From: Capronia americana
Lineage: Eukaryota; Ascomycota; Eurotiomycetes; Chaetothyriales; Herpotrichiellaceae
Assembly: GCA_016110215.1 (NCBI GenBank)
Contig: JADWQD010000003.1
Location: 2,356,001 to 2,420,000, forward strand
Reading direction: 5' to 3'
DNA length: 64,000 nt
In this document: one piece after another, positions 32,717 through 41,724 of the stretch
Layout of the letters: each line of letters begins with the position of its first letter
Numbering within the stretch: the first letter of the stretch is position 1
The notes under the pieces: generated by a model
What the model saw: the letters and a program-made list of their open reading frames with translations, nothing else
Told to the model about the DNA's origin: nothing
The model's database searches: none
Made by a program: the position numbers and the translations under genes

Positions 32717-33490
32717 TTACACTGTCCCTCTCCTCTCCAGCCAGTTCATCGTCATCCGATGTTTCTGGTCTTCATAGTTGTTGGGAGAGCTGGCGGGCTT
32801 GGAGCAGCTCCTCCAATGCGGGACAGGTCGACCGCCGAAGGTCATTCCAAAGTTGGCCGACGTTTGGCCGCCGTAAAGATCTGCTCCCGGGGTCATTGGG
32901 CGGTGCGGGAGATCGGTGCCAGGCGGAGCAAGCAATGACTCTGCCGGGATGGAATTGTGGGTTGCTTGAGGTCCCAACAGGTGGTGGTGATAGAAATGGT
33001 CCGCCCACGCCCCGAACGGTGTTCTGGCAGCTGGAGAGTCGGCGTGGGAATGTGTGGGTGATTCTTTGCCCACAGGTCTCTCGTCTGGGAGGTCTGTCTG
33101 GGTCCCCTCGGAGACCAACGACTTGGTCAATGGTTGGCCATGATGGGTTCCTGGAGGAGGATGCGGCTCTGGTACATTTGGCCCAGACACCACAACCCTT
33201 TGCCCCTCCTCGGCATGGTGTGGTTGGTTGCCTTCCTCTGGAAGAGGGTTGCAGTCTGGAGTGCTGATGATGATAGGTATTTCATACATGTTGCGAATAT
33301 CTGAAGTGTTGCATTGTTTGATTTCGCTTATGCCAACTTGCCCATGGTAGGTGTCAGTCGACAATGTTATATATGAGGAGGAGAAGGAAAGCTCTGGCAT
33401 GTAGAGGACCGAGTACTTACCTCTCCGGTTGGCCCTGCCATCACGGAACTGGTTAGACAGACGGTAGATGTGGGTAGACGGCACTCGCAT
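32717..33490 (-). CDS. Hypothetical protein, His/Pro-rich
   Basis: Not recognised. I model two exons, 33490-33421 and 33300-32717, around a 120-nt intron with a perfect GAGAG|GTAAGTA donor and ACTTCAG acceptor. The intron length is divisible by three, so the frame is open straight through. The spliced product is 217 aa and runs from MRVPSTHIYRLSN into DIRNMYEIPIIIST. It has no membrane helix or signal peptide. The middle is rich in His, Pro and Gly (HPPPGTHHGQPL, HFYHHHLLGPQ) and ends basic. The strong donor is the best evidence that this is a gene. It could instead be a chance frame, since it has no family match I know. Confidence 0.4.
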   Translation of the reverse strand: MRVPSTHIYRLSNQFRDGRANRRGKYSVLYMPELSFSSSYITLSTDTYHGQVGISEIKQCNTSDIRNMYEIPIIISTPDCNPLPEEGNQPHHAEEGQRVVVSGPNVPEPHPPPGTHHGQPLTKSLVSEGTQTDLPDERPVGKESPTHSHADSPAARTPFGAWADHFYHHHLLGPQATHNSIPAESLLAPPGTDLPHRPMTPGADLYGGQTSANFGMTFGGRPVPHWRSCSKPASSPNNYEDQKHRMTMNWLERRGTV

Positions 33491-34374
33491 TCATTCGCAG
33501 ACGGATGTCTGAGGACTTGCACAGGAGTTCCCGTAGACAGCATGATTGGATGGGCCGGCGTGGCTGTACACGGTGGGCAAATTCAGTCACTCCATCTCTG
33601 AGATCCATTATTGTCCACAAATTCCATGCAAATGCGTCAGAATCATGTCTTCGGTGTCGCGTGCACCACCGGCGATAGGCCCACGGCCCGACTGTTGGCG
33701 CGTCTCACGCCATCGGAAGTAGTTATTGCGGACTGGGAGAGGCTCCAAGGGCTCCCCGGGTTCTATCAGCCACGATGAGTGTAATTTGCTCTGTGTGCGC
33801 GTTGAAATGCGGGGAGACAATATCGGAATCTACGCGCACTGTCAAAGGACGGCGGCAGGTCGAGTCAAGAAGACGAATCTCGCCGTGTCTGTGCATGATG
33901 TGAAGGAGGAAAGCCAGGCCACCATGCAGGCACCGTCCCGCTCACCGTGAAAGTCGGGTGATGTGTCGGACGACGGCAACAAATAACTCAGCGTGGGCAT
34001 TGGCGATCAACTGTGAGTGAAGTCTAAATGAGCAGTTTCTGCGGGCATCACGCCACGCAATTGCTGCCGTCTGTCGCTTCCCCGCATCCGGTACGCAGCC
34101 AAACTCGGGACTGTAACTGCGGCGGTTTCCGGTACACCTGAGACGCACGACCACTGGCTGACTCAGTCTCGTATGAGCAGGACCGCCAATGCACCCGTGG
34201 GATGAGACCTATACAGCAGGTTACAGCAATGGGGGCCCTTCAACATAAAACGGCTGGATGGTTCAACGAGTCCAGCATGAAACCCAGATCACCACCACAT
34301 CAACTCTTGCCTCACAACCAATTGAGACCAACCCACGAACCATCACGACTCAAAACATCAACATCAATAACGAA
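33491..34374. promoter_or_regulatory. Divergent region between two hypothetical genes
   Basis: Both neighbouring models start outward from here. The ~170 bases before 34375 are A/C-rich, typical of a fungal leader. No specific motif was recognised. Confidence 0.35.
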
Positions 34375-35039
34375 ATGATGCTGTCTGAACCAGTCCCGGT
34401 AAGCCATTGACAACACCTTCTGGCCCATCCTGCTTTACTTTGTAGTTATTTTTACTGATGACTTCCTTAAAGGCCCAACGACAGGAAAACGCTTCCCTGC
34501 CAGAGGAGGTCAAAGACCGCGCATTTGTCTCCGACTACAATGAAACCGACTACAGCGACTTCCTGTACTTAGCACCACCACTCATGGCCGAGTTTCTTCC
34601 TCTGTCACCAACAACCACCGACCAAGCCGCCGCACAGGGGGCCAAGAAAGCCAAGATCCGCCCAGCAGAGACATTCAACACCGGCACAACCCCTCCCCCC
34701 GTGACCCCGGCCGAGGGCTTTAAGAAGGAGTACTTCCAGGCAACCTATCCGCCCAGCAGGGCCAGGACGCCTCTTTCACCAGAAGCCCAAGCCGCGGCCG
34801 AGAGACGGGAACGGAGACCGAGCTTCGTCGAAGTCACTCCCGTCAAAGTCCACCACGAACACGACAAGCACGGGGCCGCCCACCGGGAGAAGAGACACTC
34901 GCATTCATCTCACGAGTCTGAGCCTATGAACTGGTGGCCCGAGAGCGAGGCCATCGCCCAGCACGAGTGGGAGGACGAGGGCGCGGAAGAGGAGGATGTC
35001 ATCGAGGAAGAGGTCTGGAGTGACGCCTTCTACGAGTAA
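34375..35039 (+). CDS. Hypothetical acidic, disordered protein
   Basis: Not recognised as a family. Exon 1 is only 24 nt (34375-34398, MMLSEPVP). A GTAAGC donor, a TACTGATGAC branch and a TAAAG acceptor define a 74-nt intron, and exon 2 runs 34473-35039; the total is 196 aa. The sequence suggests a soluble, mostly disordered protein. A DYNETDYSDFLYLAPPLMAE patch looks like a short linear motif. Pro/Thr-rich segments with several T-P sites follow (TPPPVTPAEG, RTPLSPEAQ), then a His/Lys-rich segment (HHEHDKHGAAHREKRHSH) and a strongly acidic tail ending WSDAFYE. The repeated S/T-P sites suggest phosphorylation control, but that is inference. Confidence 0.6.
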
Positions 35040-35762
35040 AGCTCCCCCCTGTCTATGCCTTTCTGCTCCATGCCTGGGGATGGAAGAGACTTATTCCTAG
35101 GCTTTTTTCCCAACGATTGTGGCGCCCCATCCGCTCCGCCTCGGAGAGAGGTTCGGATTTGAGGACGGTATATTGACCGGGCGATGTATGATTATTTTAC
35201 GTACATTACAGTATTCTTCAATCTACGACGTGACGACTTGCACTTTTTGCTGTTCGATCTCTCTACAAGCGGCGAGACCCTTTGTATCTTGCGTATCTGC
35301 ACCGTTTAGTGTTTTGATTCGGTGTGACGTTATCATGTTCGAGTCTGCGTCTCGCAAGCGCAGAATAATTAAATCCCAAGCATGCGTGCCTATGGTTTTT
35401 TTCCTGATGAAACTCAAGGCAATGCACAGACCTGCAACACCAAGAAACTACTATGTACATATTGAAGACCGATCGGAGCCCTGAATTGCCAGCCAAACGG
35501 ACACCGATCGCAGTCGTCCATCCCGTGCACACGTCACGGAAAGCAGAATCAAGTCTCAATCACAAATTATACGCTAAGTAAAGTAGGTGCGCACTTGCAT
35601 GTATCTTGTCCCGTCCTGCGCTGCGCTGCGCTTCCCATCGCCCGCATCGTCCCGTCAAAGTAACAGCACGTCGTCCTCGCCCAGGGTGCAGCACAAAACC
35701 GCCGCGATCCTCCAATCCATCTCCGGGATCAAGTACAGTCTGTCCCGGCGACACTTGAGTCG
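35040..35762. other. Intergenic region between convergent genes
   Basis: Holds the 3' ends of the hypothetical gene and of the Hsp20 gene. Nothing else recognised. Confidence 0.4.
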
Positions 35763-36599
35763 TCAAAACAATTTATCACCCAACGCCTCGAGATAGTTGC
35801 GTCTCTCTGTGGAGGGCACGGCATCCTCGGTCTTCTTCTTCGGGTCCTCCTCTACCTTCTTCTCGCCCTCCTCGACCTGCTCCTTTTTCTCGTGTCCGTG
35901 GCTGAAGATCCTGACCGGCACATGGATGAAGTGCTTCTCCTCCTCGCCCTCCTTGGCCGTCGCGGGTTGTTCATGCACCACCTTTGGCACCACGACCCTG
36001 AGGATGCCGGCTTCGAGTTTGGCGTGCGTGCTGTCCCGGTCCACGTCGACGGGGAAGCTGTATGCCCGGATCATCTCGCCCACGAGACGCTCGTGGATCG
36101 TCAAGTGAGGCTGTACGAGCTTCGGCTTGGGCGTGGGCTCTTCAGTCGCTGCGGCGGCGGGGGCGGCGGTTTCGCCGTTCTGCTGAGCGGCTTCAGTTTC
36201 GGCTCCTTCAGCGGCAGGGGCGGCGGGCGGAGCTGCAGCTGCAGCTCCAGCCGGCAGCGCGGGCTCTTCGACGAGTTCCTCATCTGGGATCTCGGGCCGC
36301 GTCGTCTTGCTGGTCAGGAGCAGGGTGCGGGAATTGGTCCACCGGAGGCGCAGTTCCGTGTGTTCCTTGACGCCCGGCAGCTCGACCTCGAGGTAGAAGT
36401 TCTTGGTCGTCTCGCGCACGTCGGTCTTGGGCTGGTGCGCGTCGAGGTCCTTGTCGTGGAACTTGGAGATCAGGTTGTGCGCCACGTAAGGGATGGTCGA
36501 GATGTGGCGGAGGTGCGAGCCCTTTTCGGGATATGTGTGCGGGATGTGGATTTTTGGGTACGGATCGATGTCCGAGGTGATGTAGAACCAGCCCGCCAT
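35763..36599 (-). CDS. Hsp20/alpha-crystallin-type chaperone with inserted Ala/Pro-rich loop
   Basis: Small heat-shock protein, an ATP-independent holdase. The 278-aa single-exon product starts at 36599. The crystallin domain begins near residue 58 with the usual DVRETTKNFYLEVELPGVKEHTELRLRW, then TLLLTSKTTRPE. It is broken by an insertion of about 60 residues of Ala/Pro/Glu (LPAGAAAAAPPAAP and EAAQQNGETAAPAAAATEE). It resumes with HLTIHERLVGEMIRAYSFPVDVDRDSTHAKLEAGILRVVVPK, which carries the conserved core and the (A/G)xLxNGxLxxxxPK-like end as LEAGILRVVVPK. The tail is charged and Lys/Glu-rich. Such split domains are common in filamentous-fungal Hsp30-type proteins. It is divergent from INH1. 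Confidence 0.88.
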   Translation of the reverse strand: MAGWFYITSDIDPYPKIHIPHTYPEKGSHLRHISTIPYVAHNLISKFHDKDLDAHQPKTDVRETTKNFYLEVELPGVKEHTELRLRWTNSRTLLLTSKTTRPEIPDEELVEEPALPAGAAAAAPPAAPAAEGAETEAAQQNGETAAPAAAATEEPTPKPKLVQPHLTIHERLVGEMIRAYSFPVDVDRDSTHAKLEAGILRVVVPKVVHEQPATAKEGEEEKHFIHVPVRIFSHGHEKKEQVEEGEKKVEEDPKKKTEDAVPSTERRNYLEALGDKLF

Positions 36600-36613
36600 T
36601 TTTTTTGAGGTTC

Positions 36614-36647
36614 GATGTGGATGTGGATGTGGATGTAGATGTTGATG
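36614..36647 (+). repeat. GATGTG hexanucleotide repeat in Hsp20 leader
   Basis: About five imperfect copies of GATGTG/GATGTA/GATGTT lie directly before the Hsp20 start codon (15 bp upstream on the minus strand), so they would be in its 5' leader. Confidence 0.8.
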
Positions 36648-37326
36648 GCTGAGCAGAAACTGTTGGATTCAGTTTGAATGTGGTAGTAGTAAGTTCAGAT
36701 GGTAGTTAACTGTGGTTATTGTCCCTGTTTTTTTTGCAAACGGGAGCCACTTGGGTTCGGTCCGCCAGTACTTGTATTCGTGTCATGAGTGTTGGCTTTC
36801 GACCTACCTCCCCCCTGGACGCCCTTTCGGGCGCGCATCATGTGGTTGAGACTGGGCTGTGCTGCTCCCACTGTCCGGACTATTTTTTTTCTTGTCGTCG
36901 CGGACGGAAGCGTCGAGCACGCTCGATCTTGGAGGGTAAGCACCTGTGCTAGTAGACAGGCAGGTGGTCACTGGTTGCTCGCATGCTCGGCGTCAGGAGA
37001 CGTTGTGTTGCCAGGATGCACACATGGTACTGCATACGTACTGTGGTAGCTGCCGTTGACCCATCACATCACGCGAAAGACACTGAGGAGAGGGCAATTC
37101 GCCGTGGTGTGATGTTGCGTATTTTTTTTGGGCTTGGGCCCCTGCTTGTTCCGGGGGTGGGTCCTTGTGTGGCCAGAGGGAGAGGGACCGTCGAAGCGAG
37201 GCTCCAACCCCCTGAAAAAGTCCCCGACGATTTGTGACCAGCGTCTGGACCCGAGAAGCACCCGAGCTGCACCGAGCGACGCAACATCTCGAGATCTGCC
37301 TCAATCATACGACTGCAGTGCCTCCT

Positions 37327-37392
37327 GCAGCCCAGCCCAGCCCAACTCGGCTCATCTCAGCACACCTCAGCCCAGCTTAGCCCAGCTTAGCT
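37327..37392 (+). repeat. CAGCC/CAGCTTAGC tandem repeat
   Basis: Pentamer copies of CAGCC grade into CTCAGC, CAGCTTAGCC and CAGCTTAGC variants, about 215 bp before the INH1 start. Looks like a decaying minisatellite. Confidence 0.75.
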
Positions 37393-37604
37393 CGACGCGG
37401 TCGTGCAGTGGAGCAGGAGAGTGCCGAAATGTACCTCGCAGCGTGGCAGCTATATCTGAGCTACAATGTTGCTCCCGCCAGCTAAATATTTCCTTCTCTC
37501 CCTCTCGTCAGAACAACAATACCAAATCAAACCACAGTCGAACCAGAGCTAGAACAACTCTACAGCGATAGAATCACCAGAAAACAGCCACCAACCCATC
37601 AAAA

Positions 37605-38083
37605 ATGTTGCGAACCAAGATGCCCAGAATCTGCGCCACGAGGATCACGACGCCGCAATTCTGTCAAGCACAAAGCTTTGTGACTTCACGAGCATTCCTC
37701 AGTGAAGGCGATACCGGTGCAATACGGCAAGGCGGTACAGCTGCAAGGTAAGCCATTCCGGGCTCAGCAAGCCAGACGAAAAGATCCCCCGCTGATGTGT
37801 AAATACACAATAGTGACAGCTTTAATCGCCGCGAACAAGTGTTGGAGAACATGTACTTCAAGCAGCACGAGATGGAGAAGTGAGTAACTACCTCGACCTC
37901 GACTCTCACCCGTGGCTTTCGGAGCCTTTGGGACGCAGGCGACTGACGATCGGGCTGTCTAGTATTCGGAAAATCAGAGAAAAGCTGGCAAGCCAGCGCA
38001 AACAACTCGACGAAGTCGAGACTCATCTGGATGAGATGGAAAAGGCTGCACAACAGTCACAACAGCAACAGCAAAAGTTGTAA
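37605..38083 (+). CDS. INH1: Mitochondrial F1-ATPase inhibitor (IF1)
   Basis: Small matrix protein that blocks ATP hydrolysis by F1 when the proton gradient collapses. Three exons, 37605-37747, 37814-37879 and 37963-38083, give 109 aa. The introns are 66 nt (GTAAGC...AATAG) and 83 nt (GTGAGT...TCTAG). A Thr/Arg-rich presequence (MLRTKMPRICATRITTP) is followed by the inhibitory segment: EGDTGAIRQGG, then SFNRREQVLENMYFKQHEMEN, with the family's (F/S)xxREkaxE(N/D)xY pattern. The coiled coil IRKIREKLASQRKQLDEVE comes next, and the protein ends in a Gln-rich tail. The middle exon spans just 66 nt, so no single long frame reveals the gene. Confidence 0.92.
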
Positions 38084-38940
38084 TGGGCATGTTGCAAGGA
38101 GTTAGTTTACTTCTGGACAAATTCGGTTAGGATTTAGCGAGCTCGAGGGTTGCCGGGTCGCACTCTCTACGGAGCTCGGAGTTTTGAGACAGCATCCCTT
38201 GCGTGGATGATAATACGTACCACACATCTGGAGCTTGTGTGAATAGCATTAGAGCTCCCGGGCAAATCACGGGTAGTTTTCTTCCCCAGACACTGAGTTT
38301 CTTGTTCGGACTGGCGCGGTAATCATTAATCAATGGCCACAGTAGATCTCAAAGCCAGAGTCCAACTGATCTCCGCAACAAAAAGCGAGCACAAGGATTG
38401 CCCAGCCCGAGCACGGCCAAGTCACGATTCCGCAAGCTGGGATGCGTCCTGTGGACCTCAAATGGCAAACCCTGCAGCTGCACGCATCACACCATGGGCG
38501 TAGGGCGGGCCCGTGGTTGAGTCAGAAGGAGCACGCGTGGCTGCCCCGGAATTATCCTTGTGGTTAGCTTCTCATGTGACTGAGGTCGAGAGCTGTCGTT
38601 CGATCCGAATCTGTCGTGTCGAAACGATCGCACCGAGCTATTTTCGCTGTGATCAGATCGAAGGGCATGGAACCATGTCTGACCCGGCGAGTTTACATAA
38701 CCCGTTGTGCCGAAACCGTCTCACGTCTGTGGTCCGTCACGCCACAACATGATCATGGACTGCATTCATGGCGTGTTTGCAACGTGTGGGGAAAGCCATT
38801 ATGCCTTCAGACTCGGCTCCGTGTGTTCATAAGGATCGGTGTCGCAGGAAACGTCGAAAGTTCACCGCAATCAAATTCAAACCAAGCAATACAACAATTA
38901 GACATCCAGAACTTCGGAATCGAACACAGAACCACACACC
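38084..38940. other. Intergenic region before the duplicated-domain hypothetical gene
   Basis: No gene supported. The ~100 bases before 38941 are A/C-rich, fitting a leader. Confidence 0.4.
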
Positions 38941-39651
38941 ATGGCAACCAAAGCAAACGGCACAGAGACCCCTGAGGCCGGAAACCTTTACCATGTCCTC
39001 CTCAGCACCTCCCACATACAAAGAGACCCCAACGGCGCGATAGAGAAGCTGCGAATTTGCACCACCTTCACCGACCTGAAGGCCGCAAAGGCCGAGGCCC
39101 ACAAGACACTCTTTGAAGCTGGCTACGAGAGAGAATGGTTCACAGAGTACGACACAAATCAAGCCGAGTTTGAGGCCCACCACGTCAAACGAAGAACAGG
39201 CCTCGCCGTCTTTGCGAGGGCGCAAGACGGCACCGTCTTCCGCACCTATGTGGCCACGACACCAAACCTGCAGGGTTTCACGAGCGATCCCGAGGACCAC
39301 AAGATTCATTTCCCTCTATATCACGTTGTTCAGACAATCGTCCTGTACGACGAGGACGACAGCGGTGAAGCCAGGGAAACAATCGTGGAAGGCTCCTTCC
39401 GAACTTACGAAGAGGCGAGAAAATTTGCAAGCCAAGTTCTTCTGGAGCCAGAAAGCGGCTTGACAAAAGACTCGTTTGATCAGTACGACGAGGCTGGACC
39501 GACGGAGAAGGACTGTGGATATGGCGAAAACGTCGTCGTCCATGCCGTAGGTGGGAATGGAGAAAACTTGCTGGTCAGCGTCCTGAAGGGCCAGGAGCTT
39601 GAATCGGTGCGGCTGGCCGAGGCGGCCATCAGAATCCGTTCATTTACCTAG
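38941..39651 (+). CDS. Hypothetical protein with two related halves
   Basis: Family not recognised by name, though similar proteins occur in other filamentous fungi as far as I recall. Single exon, 236 aa, start in ACCATGG context. The protein seems to be an internal duplication. Half one (~18-108) and half two (~125-215) share the same order. Each starts with YHV(L/V) plus a strand and a TF/SFR-T-...-A-K/R-A segment with alternating Ala/Lys (TFTDLKAAKAEAHKTLFEAG versus SFRTYEEARKFASQVLLEPE). A D/EYD motif follows (FTEYDTN versus FDQYDEA), then a hydrophobic strand pair (GLAVFARAQDGTVFRTYV versus NVVVHAVGGNGENLLVSVL). No signal peptide or membrane helix. Probably soluble; function unknown. 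Confidence 0.8.
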   Translation: MATKANGTETPEAGNLYHVLLSTSHIQRDPNGAIEKLRICTTFTDLKAAKAEAHKTLFEAGYEREWFTEYDTNQAEFEAHHVKRRTGLAVFARAQDGTVFRTYVATTPNLQGFTSDPEDHKIHFPLYHVVQTIVLYDEDDSGEARETIVEGSFRTYEEARKFASQVLLEPESGLTKDSFDQYDEAGPTEKDCGYGENVVVHAVGGNGENLLVSVLKGQELESVRLAEAAIRIRSFT

Positions 39652-40310
39652 GGAACACGACTCGAAGGGCTTGTATGGTACACACAGGTCGGCGGAAACT
39701 CGACCGATAGCACTAGTCACATAATCTCGCACATCCGCTACTCGTTACTTTATCTTGACGGTTAATGAGAATTGAAAAAGTTCGAATACGAGAACAAGTC
39801 TGAATTAAGGTCAACACCTTGAAATGTCGTCATTGGCGGGCCTGCAGCCCCTCGGTGCCCCCACTACCCAGGAGCCGAGGAGCCTCCTCCCTCGCCAATG
39901 GCCTTGCCTAGATGCCCCTCCTAGCATCGGAAGATCCCGCGCTGCGCTGCGCTGCGAACTGCGTGTCCCTCTATCCGGTAGCTCCGTGACTTGGTGCGTC
40001 TGACTATCACACCACCATATGACCACGTCAAGGCAGAACCAAACAGTGCCTGCCGAGTGATCTGGGGTGCTTGGCTGGGATCACGCGCCCCTCCAGCGCG
40101 ATATCCCTGTGTGACTCGGCGGGGCTTCACCTGCCTTCTCGAACATTTGACAAACAATGAGCTTTTTGCTTGGCCATGATGCTCCTTCTTCCTAACACGC
40201 AAGGGGCCCGGCGTGATTCTCCAGCGTGTTACCAAATATCTATCAGCGAGCTTCTCACTACTGGGACAAGGTCCGATCACCACGACCGAATGGACTGATC
40301 TTCCTGAACT
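39652..40310. other. Intergenic region before the RING gene
   Basis: Includes a short GCTGC-type repeat at 39944-39955. No gene supported. Confidence 0.4.
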
Positions 40311-41195
40311 ATGTACATCCCCAAGCAGCAATCGCTTACCCAGGCGCAGGTCGCGCCCCAAACTCTAGCAGTAATTTGTGACTGCAACACCTCAGTCGCG
40401 GCATACCCTGGCCTGCCTCCAGAGTTCCAACCTCCGTACAGAACGAACCCCGACGTGCACGCCATCGCCGTATTCATACAGGTTACGTGGGTGCTCTGGT
40501 TTCTGTTCATACTTTTGATGATCTGGTAAGTCTCCACAAACAGCACCCGATCGCGTTGTCGAGCCTGACCGTGAACCTCAAGTCGTGGCTGCTACACTAA
40601 ATGCGGCACCGCAGACGACAATTCCGACTCAGAATCCGACATTTCGGACTCAGCCTGGCAGGGAGAAGATTCCACCTTGCCAGCTCCCGTGATTGCCTCG
40701 AAGCATCGGAGGAGGCTGAAGAAGCTAGAGCAAGTTGCGCCCTCCCAATCGCTACAACACTGGAGGGCCGGGAAGTCGGTGGAACATATTCAGACATTCG
40801 CCACTGTCTCCCTGACTCTAAGTTGTGCAATCTGCCTCGAATCTCTCGAAGACAACGACCAGATCCGCGAGATCCGCTGTGGGCACGTTTACCACGCCAA
40901 GTGCCTCAGTCTCTGGGTCGAAAGAGGACACCATGATTGCCCGCTCTGCAAATACGACATGTTGGGTCTGAAGAAAACCATGTCGAAAGCCCAGCTCTCC
41001 GTGAGTCGGAGCGCGACTCGGACAAACTTGAACACTGCTGCCCTCCAGGAGCGTGGAGAGGCGGCGGAGGATGTTGTCGTACGTTTCATCGCCAGCGCAA
41101 AGATAGGGTTTGCTGAGAGAGACTAACATCCGCAGATACACATTGACGACGATACAGACGATGATGACCTGACTGATGACACTGACGACGATTGA
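40311..41195 (+). CDS. Membrane-anchored RING-H2 ubiquitin ligase-like protein
   Basis: Likely E3 ubiquitin ligase. Three exons: 40311-40525, 40583-41078 and 41136-41195; 256 aa. Exon 1 encodes a short N terminus and one membrane helix (HAIAVFIQVTWVLWFLFILLMI, ~50-71). Intron 1 (57 nt) needs the acceptor CCTCAAG at 40582. The more obvious CAG further on would create TGA or the wrong frame. That choice gives CRGCYTKCGTADDNSDSES right after the helix. The RING-H2 domain (~154-198) reads CAICLESL...CGHVYHAKCLSLWVE...CPLCKYDML, with C-x2-C, C-x-H-x2-H-x2-C and C-x2-C ligands. Intron 2 is 57 nt (GTACGT...CGCAG), and exon 3 encodes an Asp-rich tail. Substrate and membrane are unknown. Confidence 0.82.
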
Positions 41196-41724
41196 AAGCG
41201 AAATATACAGGCTCAGTCCGACTTTTCAACTCTTCTCATGCTGAACACCACCACCTCGAGGCCCAAAGACACTTGATGGCGGTAAGGACAATCCACGAAG
41301 CGGAAGCGAATGATTTGCGGCGGCTCCGATTGTTATTGCCTCGACGCGTCACCGGAAGCTGTATCACGTCCTCGCCTACATCGAGTGCCTGGATGAGGTC
41401 TGTGGTGACTATCCTATCCAATGACCCGGGGTATGGACGGCTGGATGCTTACGACGGGGCATTGCCGTCTGCTCCTCCTGCGCACGACCAGGGGAAAAGG
41501 GCGTCGACAAATACAGAATTGAACGAGACCGCACCAAGAGCCTGCACCAAATCATCAATCAAGGCTGGATTACACCACGCCACGATCGGCGCGGCTATGA
41601 CCAGCCATTGTATGGGGCCCTAATTTCCAGATCTGATGGGCTCATACCCCGACTTCAGAGCCCACGATATGACTCGAACCCGGGCAATCTGCGCAGACAT
41701 CCAGTCTCGACACGTTCAAGGAGT
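41196..41724. other. Intergenic region between convergent RING and FGGY genes
   Basis: No gene supported. A frame at 41192-41623 follows on from the RING tail and has no domain. Confidence 0.4.

Larger units (their letters stand above)
36600..37604. promoter_or_regulatory. Divergent promoter region of Hsp20 gene and INH1
   Basis: About 1 kb with two tandem-repeat patches (listed separately). Small open frames here are repetitive or antisense to each other. I could not identify convincing heat-shock elements. Confidence 0.4.

Noticed and set aside
41660..41705. tRNA-like T-arm (GACTCGAACCCGGGCA on the + strand, so tRNA on the minus strand)
   Set aside because: The stem bases around the TTCGA loop do not pair, and no acceptor, D or anticodon stems were found nearby.
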